From NCBI RefSeq assembly GCF_000765695.2, contig NZ_JRPB02000003.1, positions 62,001-126,000 on the forward strand: a DNA stretch of 64,000 nucleotides, in the 5' to 3' direction. Positions 24,914 through 33,111 of the stretch are shown piece by piece. Position 1 is the first letter of the stretch, and each line of letters opens with the position of its first letter. The DNA is from Helicobacter sp. MIT 11-5569. Its GTDB lineage: Bacteria; Campylobacterota; Campylobacteria; Campylobacterales; Helicobacteraceae. Made by a program: the position numbers and the translations under genes. The notes under the pieces were generated by a model. That model saw only the letters and a list, made by a program, of their open reading frames with translations. It was not told the origin of the DNA and made no database searches.

Positions 24914-26599
24914 GTGTTAAACTTAGAAGAGTTAGAGGCGCATTTTCAAAGTGATTTAAGTGCTAGTTCAAATGCACTTAGTGAGTTTAAAGAAGCTGTG
25001 GAATACTACCATAGCGACCAACTCCCAGAAGATGTGCGCGCTATTATCGCTGAACGCAATCAAGTGCCGCTGCATGAGAATATGTTTAAAATGATAGTCA
25101 ATAAGATTTTAGGCTATAAAGCGCAAGCAATGCAAGAAGTGCGTGTAAGTGGTAGGCAAGAACAAGATAGAAACCTCGCAAATTTGCTTAATGACTTACT
25201 AAAAACCTTTTCCCAACAAAGCGCGTATAACAAAGAGATTCTAAAGCGTGATTTTAACCTAATCTTAGGGATAGGCATTATTGAGCTTTGGACGCAAAAG
25301 ACTGAAGAGGATATTCATATCACCCTAAAATCTATTGCCCCAAATGCGTTTGTGATTGATAAATATTCGTGTGATAAAAATGCACTTGATAGCAGGAGAT
25401 TCCACAAAACAATCAATCTAAGCGAAGAAGAAGCAAAAGAGCTAGTGGGTAAAAAGGCTAGTGCTGCTTTTAATGTGCTCTATGATGGAGAGTTTGAAAA
25501 ACGTGTAAATCTGATTGAAAGCTGGATAAAAGAAGATGGAATCTGGAATCGGTATTTTTGGCTTCCAAAATATGGGATTTATCGTTTTGAGAAACAACCC
25601 TTTAAGAACAACACGCACCCTTTTATCATAGCAAAATATCTTATCGACCACAAAGGGGCTTTTTATGGGCTTTTTAGAGATATTAAGCCCTTGCAAGATT
25701 ATATCAACTTTGCAGAAAATAGAATGGTGAATATGCTAGGAAGCTTTAAAGTCTTTTATGAAAGCGGTGCGGTGCTGGATAAAGAAGATTTTGTAAGCTC
25801 TGCAAGTTTGGACAATAGCTTTACAGAAATCAATGATGGGGGATTAGAAAAGCTAAAGTTTGTCGATGCAAAAGGTGATATTGCTGTTATCTCTCAAAAA
25901 GTCAATGAAAAGCGGCAAGTTGTCAAAATGCTAACAGGTGTAACAGATGAAGTTATCGGTGTGGGTGGCACAAGACAAAGTGGAAGCGCGATAGCACAAA
26001 GACGCGATGCAGGGCTTATGAGTTTGCAGGATTTTATCAAAACAAGTGATGATATGGATAAACTCATTTTTGGCAAAGTCATTGACTTTATGCAGCATTA
26101 TTTCACGCGTGCGCAAGTCTTTAGAATCGTGGATAAAGAAGTGGGCGAACGCTACTTTAGTATCAATACAAATCCTAAGAACACAATACGCGTGGGATTC
26201 TTTGATTTAGACTTCAAAACAACGCTAAAAGAAATCGGAAGAGAAGAGAGATTCACACACTGGAGTGAGATTTTAAAAGTGATTCAAACCACACAACCAC
26301 AACTCGTGCAAGGGCTTTTACCACTTGTGCTTAAGGATATTGATAGTCCGATTGTCGCAGATGTGGAGAGTTTGTTTGCCAAAATGGAGGAAGCACAGCA
26401 ACAAGCACAAGAGCAAGAAAGCGCGCAAAATGCGCAATATCAACAAATCGCGCAAGAACTCCAAATGCAAAAAGCGCAAGCAGAAATCACTGAACGCACA
26501 GCAAAAGCGAGCAAATATGCAGCACAAGCCAAAATGGCTGAAGCTGTGGTGGCAAATGGCACACAAGCTAGCGCAATGCCTAAAATGGATTTGCGCTAA
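24914..26599 (+). CDS. Portal protein
   Basis: The 561-residue protein resembles P22-type portal proteins: the N-terminal segment with KEAVEYYHSDQ and NQVPLHENMFKMIVNKILGY (about 27-72), the central body with WTQ..LKSIAPNAFVID and PFIIAKYLIDHKGAFYGLFRD, and the conserved SGSAIAQRRDAG-type segment (about 358-369). The C-terminus is a Gln/Ala-rich helix (about 495-555), like portal barrels. It forms the dodecameric vertex through which DNA enters and leaves. The start is GTG with aaggga upstream. Its location after the lysis genes is unusual. Confidence 0.85.
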   Translation: MLNLEELEAHFQSDLSASSNALSEFKEAVEYYHSDQLPEDVRAIIAERNQVPLHENMFKMIVNKILGYKAQAMQEVRVSGRQEQDRNLANLLNDLLKTFSQQSAYNKEILKRDFNLILGIGIIELWTQKTEEDIHITLKSIAPNAFVIDKYSCDKNALDSRRFHKTINLSEEEAKELVGKKASAAFNVLYDGEFEKRVNLIESWIKEDGIWNRYFWLPKYGIYRFEKQPFKNNTHPFIIAKYLIDHKGAFYGLFRDIKPLQDYINFAENRMVNMLGSFKVFYESGAVLDKEDFVSSASLDNSFTEINDGGLEKLKFVDAKGDIAVISQKVNEKRQVVKMLTGVTDEVIGVGGTRQSGSAIAQRRDAGLMSLQDFIKTSDDMDKLIFGKVIDFMQHYFTRAQVFRIVDKEVGERYFSINTNPKNTIRVGFFDLDFKTTLKEIGREERFTHWSEILKVIQTTQPQLVQGLLPLVLKDIDSPIVADVESLFAKMEEAQQQAQEQESAQNAQYQQIAQELQMQKAQAEITERTAKASKYAAQAKMAEAVVANGTQASAMPKMDLR

Positions 26600-26619
26600 A
26601 ACTTTAATAAGGAGAAGAA

Positions 26620-26976
26620 ATGTTTAACTTGCAAGATGGATATTTTAAATCTAATCTTACAGAAAATTCACTATTTGATTGGAATAATTTGGCAAATACT
26701 GCTACAAACGCAAGCGGCGGTTTTAATTTTAACAACTTTTTAGAAAGCAAAGCATTACAAGGTGGGTTAGAGATTGGTGGTTTTGCTAAAGATTTGTTTA
26801 ACTCTTGGAATACGTATTATTCAGGCAAAAAGGCACTAAAAGAGCAAAAAAGGGGAAATGATATTCTCCAAAATCAGCTCAATATCGAAAACCAACGCTA
26901 CAATGAGAGAGAAGCAGAACGCAAAGCAGCAAATGCACAAATAGCAGCTAGTGCTAGTGTGTGGAATCGGCAATGA
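26620..26976 (+). CDS. Unrecognised phage protein, 118 aa
   Basis: Asn-rich N-terminus, Gly/Phe patches and a Gln/Asn/Arg-rich helix at the C-terminus (about 80-115). It follows the portal by 20 nt with aaggag upstream, and its TGA stop overlaps the next ATG. Position suggests a virion or ejection-related protein, but no family is recognised. Confidence 0.55.
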   Translation: MFNLQDGYFKSNLTENSLFDWNNLANTATNASGGFNFNNFLESKALQGGLEIGGFAKDLFNSWNTYYSGKKALKEQKRGNDILQNQLNIENQRYNEREAERKAANAQIAASASVWNRQ

Positions 26977-27374
26977 GAGTTTTAAACTATCCTTTTACGC
27001 CAAACACCGCTTTAGTGCTAGATAGATATGGCAATAAGCGCGGGGGATTCCCGCTAAAACAAGGGGAAAATCTTTTGCCCTTCACACAAAAGGGCTGTAT
27101 GCTAAAAGATTCTTTTGGGAATGCGTTTTTTATCTATGAAGGGGAGGGAGTTTTGGAGTTTGCAGACGCGCTAAAGTTTTATGATTTTGAGTGCTTAGAG
27201 TGTGAGAATGTAGAAGAATACTTAATGCAAGGGAACTTCAAAAATGCAAGCTCTGCACAAAAGAGAATGGCTAAAGAGTGGGTAGAATGCTATGATTTAA
27301 ACCTAGAAAAAGGCGCGGAGTATCTGACGCCAAATGGGTTTATAAGGATAGAAGAGGAGCTACTAAATGGGTAG
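26973..27374 (+). CDS. Unrecognised phage protein, 133 aa
   Basis: I start at ATG 26973, which overlaps the upstream TGA (ATGA); the frame can be extended to GTG 26961. The protein looks globular with beta-rich segments (TALVLDRYGNK, KGCMLKDSFGNAFFIYEG). No motif recognised. Eight-nt overlap with the next gene. Confidence 0.5.
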   Translation: MRVLNYPFTPNTALVLDRYGNKRGGFPLKQGENLLPFTQKGCMLKDSFGNAFFIYEGEGVLEFADALKFYDFECLECENVEEYLMQGNFKNASSAQKRMAKEWVECYDLNLEKGAEYLTPNGFIRIEEELLNG

Positions 27375-28818
27375 GAGAGAGGATATAAGGGCTGGGAGTG
27401 GATTAGCACAAGCACTAGCTAGCAACTATAACGCACAAGCGCAAACGCGTGTGCAAAATGCCGCACTTTTGGGGCAAAATCTAAATAATGCGTTTGAATC
27501 TATGCGTATCCATAGGCAAGACGCGCTAAAAGAGGCACAACAAGAAAAAGATAATGCGTATCGGGATAATGCCTTTAACTGGCAAAAAGAGCAAGCAGAG
27601 CTAGCACAAAAGAATCGCAACGAAGAATTTGCGTATAAACAAAAAATGGACGCAGAACAACTAGGGCTTGCCAAAAGTGCAGATAAAAGAAGCTGGCTAG
27701 CCACAAGAGCAGATATAGCGCGCACAAATGCGCAAACAGCACAGATAAATCAACAATACCAAACCAACCAAGAAAACATAAATCTTTGGAATAGGGTTAG
27801 AATGCTACAACAACAACCACAAAGCACAAATGCGCAAACCGCGCCTCTAGGATTTGGACAAAGTAGTGAAAATGTGCAACAAAGCACAGAAGCACAAGCA
27901 CAGCCACAAAGTGTGCAAAGTTTGCAACCAAAAGAGAAATCGCGTCCCCTAGTAAGTGTGTTTAACAGGGCGTATATTGATAAAACTTCAAAACAAAGTG
28001 AAACACCTAATATCGCAATGATAGTGAATACCAAAAATGCACAACAAAGAGCACAAGAAGCAAACCAAAAGCTACAACAACCACAACAACCACAACAAAC
28101 GCAAGTCTCTAGCGCACCTTATGCAGCGATGAATCAAGCACAAAATGCGCAACAACAAAAACAAAGAAATTTAACACTTGAAGAAAAGCTAGCGTATGGA
28201 GAGCCACTCTCTGTAGCAGAACAAAACTATTTAGCAGGTCGTGGTGTGAATCTAGGAAGTGTCAATGCAGATGTGAGACTAAAACAATCTAGTATCAATC
28301 AAGAAACAACAGACCTTAAAACGCTTAATCAAATTTTTGCAGCAAGTGAAGAAGTGTTAAAAAATATCAAAGAAGAATCTGGATTGCGGGCTGGACTAAA
28401 TAGAAAAATGGATAATTGGACTGATGGACTAATTGATACAGACCAAGAAACTAGGAATTGGACATCAGCGGCAATAGACTTTGAAAAGAATGTTAATAAA
28501 CTCATTTATGGAAACCAAGAAAATAAAGATAAAGCAAAAATTGGACAACAAGCGTTCGGAATGGCTTACAGAATGGGGGATTTAGGGAATAACTTAGGGG
28601 CAATAGAAAATGGCTTAAATAAAGCAGTGCAAAAGTTTGGAGACGCGATTAGAGTGGCAAGAATCAAAGGACACGATTTAAATAGCAAAGAAGAATCAGA
28701 ACTTTTTGCGCGCTATGAAAATGCAAAACACAATTTAGAATATATCAAGAGCCTTAAAAAGAATGATGGGAAGGGATTTGATAAACGCAAATTAGCATTA
28801 TTGAAAAATAGAAAATAA
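27367..28818 (+). CDS. Gln-rich coiled-coil virion-region protein
   Basis: The 483-residue protein is dominated by Gln/Ala/Asn-rich helix (about 15-280), with poly-Gln/Pro stretches around 230-245, and a folded charged C-terminus (about 300-483). It shares a 24-nt identical DNA segment (27915-27938) with the giant polyvalent gene (877-900). Large Gln-rich proteins near the portal of short-tailed phages are often ejection proteins; assignment by position only. Confidence 0.55.
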   Translation: MGRREDIRAGSGLAQALASNYNAQAQTRVQNAALLGQNLNNAFESMRIHRQDALKEAQQEKDNAYRDNAFNWQKEQAELAQKNRNEEFAYKQKMDAEQLGLAKSADKRSWLATRADIARTNAQTAQINQQYQTNQENINLWNRVRMLQQQPQSTNAQTAPLGFGQSSENVQQSTEAQAQPQSVQSLQPKEKSRPLVSVFNRAYIDKTSKQSETPNIAMIVNTKNAQQRAQEANQKLQQPQQPQQTQVSSAPYAAMNQAQNAQQQKQRNLTLEEKLAYGEPLSVAEQNYLAGRGVNLGSVNADVRLKQSSINQETTDLKTLNQIFAASEEVLKNIKEESGLRAGLNRKMDNWTDGLIDTDQETRNWTSAAIDFEKNVNKLIYGNQENKDKAKIGQQAFGMAYRMGDLGNNLGAIENGLNKAVQKFGDAIRVARIKGHDLNSKEESELFARYENAKHNLEYIKSLKKNDGKGFDKRKLALLKNRK

Positions 28819-28821
28819 CAT

Positions 28822-28892
28822 AAAATATTTTTTGTTATAATTAAATAAAAAAGAGAGAGAAAAATGCAAAAGATATTTTTATGCCTTTGGAT
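28822..28892 (+). repeat. Duplicated promoter and gene start, copy A
   Basis: Carries a 24-nt block (28822-28845, with TATAAT at 28836-28841) and the first 29 nt of an ORF (28864-28892) that recur at 30556-30579 and 30596-30624. The second half differs by one base. Confidence 0.9.
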
Positions 28893-29873
28893 TTGCGCAA
28901 TGCTTTTTGCACAAGCGACAATAGCAAAAGAAACAAAGCAACAAAAAAATCCTATGGAAGTCTTAGCCCAAAAAGCTAAAAATGGAACTTTGGATGAAAC
29001 AGAAATACAATATTAAAAAGTATTGGAGTGGATGCAAGAGTTTTTATTCTTAATAATAATGGAATCAATAATATTAAAATTGATAATAATGAAATAAGGA
29101 ATATTCTTACAGAAAGAAATATGCCAATTACTGGATACACAGCAATAGATTATAAGCTAGCTAATAGAATGCCGATTACTTTGCGTGAGATAAATTATGT
29201 TCAAGAATTAACAGGAGTTGATTTAACTCCTTATATAAATGCTGATAAAATTGCAGCCCAAAAGGAAGAGGTAGAAGCGCAAAGGCTTCTTCAAAAACAT
29301 AAAGAAATGCTCAAAAATATCAACAAGATATTTGAAAGTAGCGATTATTTACTATCAAATGTAGATGGAAAATATAGTTTTCTGAAAAGTAAAATGCGCA
29401 GATTTAATAAACTTTTGGGGAATATACTGCCATTGCCAAAAGAGGAAAAAAATTTTTATTTAGAATCAGAGATATTTAAAACTAGTGCATTAATGCTCCA
29501 TTATGCTTATTATGGGGAGTTTTCAAATGAAATAAAAGAGGATATTCTTTATGATGTTTATTATGAGAGAAATCGTGATGTCGCAATCTCAAAAATAGAA
29601 TCTGTGCTGGGAGAAGCATTAGATTTTTGCTATAAACTATGGGCTAACGAGATTTATCTTCAGAAAGTCGTTGAAGAAATGTCAAATGATGAAAAAGGTA
29701 AATTTGGAGCAAATGTCTCTATAGCAGAATTCAGTTATGAATATTTGAAATCTATAAAAGATAAAAAGGATTTTAATGTGCATGAATTTAATCTGCATAA
29801 TTTTGAAAAGATAACAGAATGGGCGGAAAAAAATTTAGAATCTATACAGGAATATTCTAAAGGGGTAGAATGA
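28864..29873 (+). pseudogene. Secreted protein gene with an apparent frameshift
   Basis: The first frame gives a signal peptide (MQKIFLCLWICAMLFAQATIA) and 29 more residues ending at TAA 29014-29016. A second frame, opened by a stop at 28995-28997, continues from 28998 through 29871-29873; its longest annotated start is a GTG at 29028. The switch therefore falls within 19 nt, near acaatattaaaaag. Restoring one base would join EIQ to ILKSIGVDARVF, giving a secreted protein of about 335 residues, helical and without a known family. A programmed shift is unlikely because the stop precedes the A-run. Confidence 0.65.
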
Positions 29874-29899
29874 AAAAAGCATTTTTTGCTTTGGTTTAA
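29870..29899 (+). pseudogene. Truncated gene start MKKAFFALV
   Basis: Overlaps the preceding stop as ATGA and stops after 9 codons exactly where hicB ends on the other strand. The block GGGGTAGAATGAAAAAAG (29862-29879) recurs at 30878-30895 before the intact gene at 30886 (MKKVFLSLVV). It looks like a remnant of that gene. Confidence 0.6.
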
Positions 29900-30240
29900 A
29901 TGCTTAACCTTTCTTTTGCGCAATCTGCTAAAAACTTGCTTCTGTTGTGTGTGATTTTGTCGATTGCTTCAACAAGGCTTTTTTCTAGTGTGATATTAAT
30001 CCTCACTTTTGCTTCTGTGCTGGTTGGCTCTTTAATAAAATCTCCATTTTCTAACATTACCAAAATCGCGCCTTTAAAGGCTTCTTTTACGTCTTTTAAA
30101 GCCTTGATTTCACTCTCTCCATCTCCCATAATGTAGGGGAAATCTTTGTAGTGTGCAAAATATCCGCCCCCATCTTCTTTGGGGAGCTTCTTTAAGATGA
30201 TTTCATAGGGGAGATTTAAATAATATTGCAAATCTTTCAT
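29896..30240 (-). CDS. hicB: HicB antitoxin
   Basis: The 114-residue protein has the HicB N-terminal partial RNase H-like fold (GGGYFAHYKDFP, about 24-35, then ALKDVKEAFKGAI) and a C-terminal ribbon-helix-helix DNA-binding part (VRINITLEKSLVEAIDKI, about 78-95). It neutralises HicA and represses the operon, probably at the 30477 palindrome. The gene overlaps hicA by 4 nt and is in the usual hicA-hicB order. Confidence 0.88.
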   Translation of the reverse strand: MKDLQYYLNLPYEIILKKLPKEDGGGYFAHYKDFPYIMGDGESEIKALKDVKEAFKGAILVMLENGDFIKEPTSTEAKVRINITLEKSLVEAIDKITHNRSKFLADCAKERLSI

Positions 30241-30446
30241 TGGGATTCCTTTATTGCTTTGATAACCATTTTTACATAAATAGGCTTCATAGGTCGGTTA
30301 AAAGGAAGCGTGATGAGTGGGCAACCTGCTTTTCTAAACTGAAAATGTGATGAACCTTTATTGTAACTTGTGTAACCATAATCTTCAAGGAGATTTTTTA
30401 ATACTTCAAAGCGCACATTGTTAGGGTTTTTCTCTAAGTCTTGCAA
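30237..30446 (-). CDS. hicA: HicA toxin, start region frameshifted
   Basis: The 69-residue frame has the HicA double-stranded-RNA-binding-like mRNA interferase core: VLKNLLEDYGYTSYNKGSSHFQF with the catalytic His in SSHFQF (about residue 33), then ITLPFNRPMKPIYVKMVIKAI. The frame begins only at TTG 30446 without a ribosome site. A good site (aaagga) precedes ATG 30465, whose frame (MSKKKNACKT) stops after 10 codons. Adding one A in the run at 30451-30460 would join MSKKKKC to LQDLEKNPNN, a normal HicA start. Either an inactivating 1-nt deletion, slippage control, or a sequencing error. Confidence 0.8.
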   Translation of the reverse strand: MQDLEKNPNNVRFEVLKNLLEDYGYTSYNKGSSHFQFRKAGCPLITLPFNRPMKPIYVKMVIKAIKESQ

Positions 30447-30476
30447 GCATTTTTCTTTTTACTCATTGGATTCCTT

Positions 30477-30497
30477 TAGTGTGTATTATACACACTA
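30477..30497 (-). promoter_or_regulatory. hicAB operator palindrome
   Basis: Perfect inverted repeat with arms TAGTGTGTAT and ATACACACTA around a single T. It lies 12 nt upstream of the hicA ATG (30465), where the promoter is expected, and suits binding of the HicB ribbon-helix-helix dimer. Confidence 0.75.
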
Positions 30498-30555
30498 TTG
30501 TATAAAACAAAAATTAAGAGAGAAAAGCAAGTGCAAAAGATTTTGAAATAACTAA

Positions 30556-30624
30556 AAAATATTTTTTGTTATAATTAAACAAAAAGAAGAATATAATGCA
30601 AAAGATATTTTTATGTCTTTGGAT
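30556..30624 (+). repeat. Duplicated promoter and gene start, copy B
   Basis: Second copy of the 24-nt promoter block (TATAAT at 30570-30575) and the start of the MQKIFLCLW ORF, from copy A at 28822-28892. Confidence 0.9.
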
Positions 30625-30640
30625 AAAGCAGTATAAATGA
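30596..30640 (+). pseudogene. Truncated 14-codon leader ORF
   Basis: ATG AAG-type start of the 28864 gene cut to MQKIFLCLWIKQYK and stop. Its TGA overlaps the ATG of the next gene (ATGA), so it may now act as a coupled leader peptide. Confidence 0.55.
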
Positions 30641-30867
30641 TGACGATAATTTTAGGCGTTTTGGTCTTTTTATTTGTGTTTTGGTATGTAAGTAAGGTAA
30701 AAGTTCTGGGAGAGCAAATATATAAGGTAGCCTGCTACTTAGATGAAGCGCGAGATAGAATCTACAAGCTTGAAGAAAAGATTAAGGAAAATGAAGAAAA
30801 GATTGCGGATTTAGAATATAAGATTGCAGATTTAGAGGAAGAGGATGAAGAGGATTTATTCATTTGA
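30637..30867 (+). CDS. Small membrane protein with coiled coil
   Basis: The 76-residue protein has one membrane helix at the N-terminus (about 3-20) and a heptad-rich coiled coil with internal near-repeats (KIKENEEKIADLEYKIADLEE), ending in an acidic tail. It is coupled to the upstream 14-codon remnant. Function unknown; a membrane-tethered coil in a cargo region. Confidence 0.55.
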   Translation: MMTIILGVLVFLFVFWYVSKVKVLGEQIYKVACYLDEARDRIYKLEEKIKENEEKIADLEYKIADLEEEDEEDLFI

Positions 30868-30885
30868 TTTTGAAAAAGGGGTAGA

Positions 30886-31383
30886 ATGAAAAAAGTATTT
30901 TTATCGCTTGTGGTTATGGTCAATTTTGCTTTTGCTCAACAATGCACAGTTTTAGATTTTTCCCTTAAGACAACAGATGTTAGAGGGATTTTTGAAAAAT
31001 ATAAATTTGTAGAAAAACAACTAGGCGGTTTCGCAGTGCCAAGACTAGAGCCTAAACAATTTAAAGTTAAAGAACTAAAAGAAATTGAACTAGGTTGGGA
31101 TGATGATTATTTGCTAGAATATGTTACTTTGCATTTTAATAGCTGGTATTTTGAAGAAATCAAAAAAACACTTGATGAAAAGTATGTTTTAAAGAGAAAG
31201 GATGTTTTAAAGGAAACCTATGTTTTTAAAAAAGACAGATACAGATATGGTTATTTTTATTATATGACAAAGGATAAACGTGATTGTGAAATACATTTGT
31301 CTTATGATAAAAATTCAGATTTATTAACAATTGATTATATTTGGGTGCAAAAAAGTTTTACTGATTTAGAAAAAATGTTATAA
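30886..31383 (+). CDS. Secreted protein of unknown function, 165 aa
   Basis: A signal peptide (about residues 1-17, cleavage after FAFA) precedes a charged, aromatic-rich domain with no recognised family. The ggggtagaATG start block is repeated at 29862. It precedes the nuclease gene by 4 nt, so both are cotranscribed and probably exported together; an inhibitor, chaperone or partner of the nuclease is possible but unsupported by any motif. Confidence 0.6.
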   Translation: MKKVFLSLVVMVNFAFAQQCTVLDFSLKTTDVRGIFEKYKFVEKQLGGFAVPRLEPKQFKVKELKEIELGWDDDYLLEYVTLHFNSWYFEEIKKTLDEKYVLKRKDVLKETYVFKKDRYRYGYFYYMTKDKRDCEIHLSYDKNSDLLTIDYIWVQKSFTDLEKML

Positions 31384-31387
31384 GCGT

Positions 31388-32053
31388 ATGCACAAAATTT
31401 TTCTCATTTTAGCTTTTTTAGTTTCTTTTGCTATTGCGGATTCTTTTGCAGAATCTAAAAGGATTTTAACGAAATTTTATACAGAAAATCCGCAATTTGC
31501 TAAAGATTTTTATTGTAACGCGCCTTTTAAAAACGTCAATGGCAAGCTAGAGATTATCCCTAGCAAGGCTTACACACCGCGCAATGCAAAGACAAAAAAG
31601 GGCAATATCAACAAAAGGGCAAGATTTATTGAGTTTGAACATATTATGCCTGCACACCACTTTGGGAAGCATTTAAACTGTTGGCGTAAAGGTGGCAGAA
31701 AAGCGTGTGCTAGGGATTCTAAATTTCAAAAAATGGAAGCAGATATGCGCAATCTAGTGCCAGCTATTGGTGAGATTAATGGCGATAGGGCAAATTATAG
31801 ATATGCGCAAGCTCCAAAAGGTCTGCAATTTACGCAATATGGGAATTGTAAGGTTTATGTGGATTTCAAAAATAAGCGGTTTTATCCTGCAGATTATTCC
31901 AAAGGTAGAATCGCTAGGACTTATCTCTATATGAGTGAGAAATACAACATAAGACTATCAAAGCAAGAGCGCAAGCTAATGGAAGCGTGGGATAAGAAGT
32001 ATCCTATGCGTGAAGAAGAGAGATCTTTGGAGAGTTTAGGCTCAACAAGATAG
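31388..32053 (+). CDS. Secreted endonuclease I family DNase
   Basis: The 221-residue protein has a signal peptide (cleavage near AIA-D at 17/18) and the endonuclease I (EndA/Dns) pattern: FEHIMPAHHFG (about 78-88), CWRKGGRKAC (about 93-102), MEADMRNLVPAIGEINGDR (about 112-130) and YGNCKVYVD. It would degrade extracellular or incoming DNA in the periplasm. In Campylobacter jejuni, related dns genes carried on prophage-like elements are known to block natural transformation. The location at the edge of a prophage fits that pattern. Confidence 0.85.
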   Translation: MHKIFLILAFLVSFAIADSFAESKRILTKFYTENPQFAKDFYCNAPFKNVNGKLEIIPSKAYTPRNAKTKKGNINKRARFIEFEHIMPAHHFGKHLNCWRKGGRKACARDSKFQKMEADMRNLVPAIGEINGDRANYRYAQAPKGLQFTQYGNCKVYVDFKNKRFYPADYSKGRIARTYLYMSEKYNIRLSKQERKLMEAWDKKYPMREEERSLESLGSTR

Positions 32054-32637
32054 CTTTTGGGTTTGGTAACAAGACTTCTGCGACTGCTAATATTTTTGCT
32101 TCGCGCGTCAGCTCTGCGTGCCCAACAAGATTCCGCGAAAAAATTTTAATTTTTAATTTGTTTATTTTTGCAGATAATGAAAACTTATTTTTGTAATTAT
32201 GTTTGAGGATTGCCGAAATTTTATATTTTTTATAGGGTTTTTGCGTAAGTGCAAAAAGCAAGAAAAATAGCAAGGGTTTTTTATCTGAAAATCAATGGAT
32301 AAAATTAGGACAAAATCGGATAAGAACTCCAAAAAAAAATATCATCAAAATTACCTTAGAATATCGCAATTATAGGCTTTGTATCTGTTTTAAAATTTTT
32401 TATACAGTATTGACAAATATAGTAAAAGTGCGTAAAATTTCACGCAAGTTTTAGATTGTTTCTAAATGGTATTTGACAACAAAAAGTGTTAAAAGAAAGT
32501 GTAAAATAAGCAAAAAATGGTTTAGGATTTCCTTTTTCTTTTATCCTCAAAACCCTAAAAATAGGGAACTTAACAAAAATGAATTTAAAAACTTTTAAAT
32601 TATCATTACCAAAATATTTTGTGTAAGGAGTGGCAAA
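32054..32637. other. 584-nt intergenic region at prophage/core border
   Basis: No convincing gene. The first 90 nt (about 32055-32145) are richer in GC than the surroundings. The middle is AT-rich with no clear tRNA or repeat, and the right part contains the promoter at 32410-32438. The prophage junction is probably here, but I could not identify an attachment site. Confidence 0.6.
32410..32438 (+). promoter_or_regulatory. Sigma-70-type promoter upstream of rppH
   Basis: TTGACA (32410-32415), 17-nt spacer, TAAAAT (32433-32438): near-consensus spacing and hexamers. It lies 200 nt before rppH and would drive the rppH-lysC-hobA-holB-folP operon. Confidence 0.6.
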
Positions 32638-33111
32638 ATGAAAAAAGAGACAAAAACATATCGCCCAAATGTCGCAGCCATTATCCTTTCTTCTAAATAT
32701 CCTCTAGTTTGTGAGTTATTTATCGCAAGTCGGACAGATATTAAAAATGCTTGGCAGTTTCCACAAGGCGGGATTGATAAATCAGAATCTCCAAAAGAAG
32801 CTTTATTTCGTGAGCTTAAAGAAGAAATAGGAACAGACAAGATTGATATTGTCGCAGAATACCCAGAATGGATTAGTTATGATTTTCCAAGTCAAGTAGT
32901 AAAGAAAATGTATCCTTATGATGGGCAAATTCAAAAATATTTTCTTGTGCGTTTGCAAGAGCAAAGTGAGATTAATATTCATACAAAAGAGCCAGAGTTT
33001 GATGCATATAAATTTGTTCAAATGGAGGATTTGTTTAACCATGTAACCTATTTTAAGCGTCCTGTGTATAGGCAAGTTTTAGAATATTTTAGAAGAAAGG
33101 GCTATTTATAA
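32638..33111 (+). CDS. rppH: RNA pyrophosphohydrolase (Nudix)
   Basis: The 157-residue Nudix hydrolase removes pyrophosphate from 5'-triphosphorylated RNA (or dinucleoside polyphosphates), starting RNA decay. The Nudix box [22 protein letters not shown] spans residues 44-65 and the family's WQFPQGG precedes it. An aaggag site precedes the ATG. Its last stop base is the first base of lysC (TAATG), so translation is coupled. H. pylori has the same neighbour order, where the gene is also called nudA. Confidence 0.9.
   Translation: MKKETKTYRPNVAAIILSSKYPLVCELFIASRTDIKNAWQFPQGGIDKSESPKEALFRELKEEIGTDKIDIVAEYPEWISYDFPSQVVKKMYPYDGQIQKYFLVRLQEQSEINIHTKEPEFDAYKFVQMEDLFNHVTYFKRPVYRQVLEYFRRKGYL

Noticed and set aside
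29001-29020. Programmed -1 frameshift in the secreted-protein gene
   Set aside because: The A-run follows the in-frame stop and no X-XXY-YYZ slippery heptamer precedes it, so an indel is the simpler reading.
32004-32273. Minus-strand 89-aa frame over the 32-kb gap
   Set aside because: It overlaps the end of the nuclease gene and lacks a start signal; composition is not that of a clear protein, though the GC patch within it is noted.
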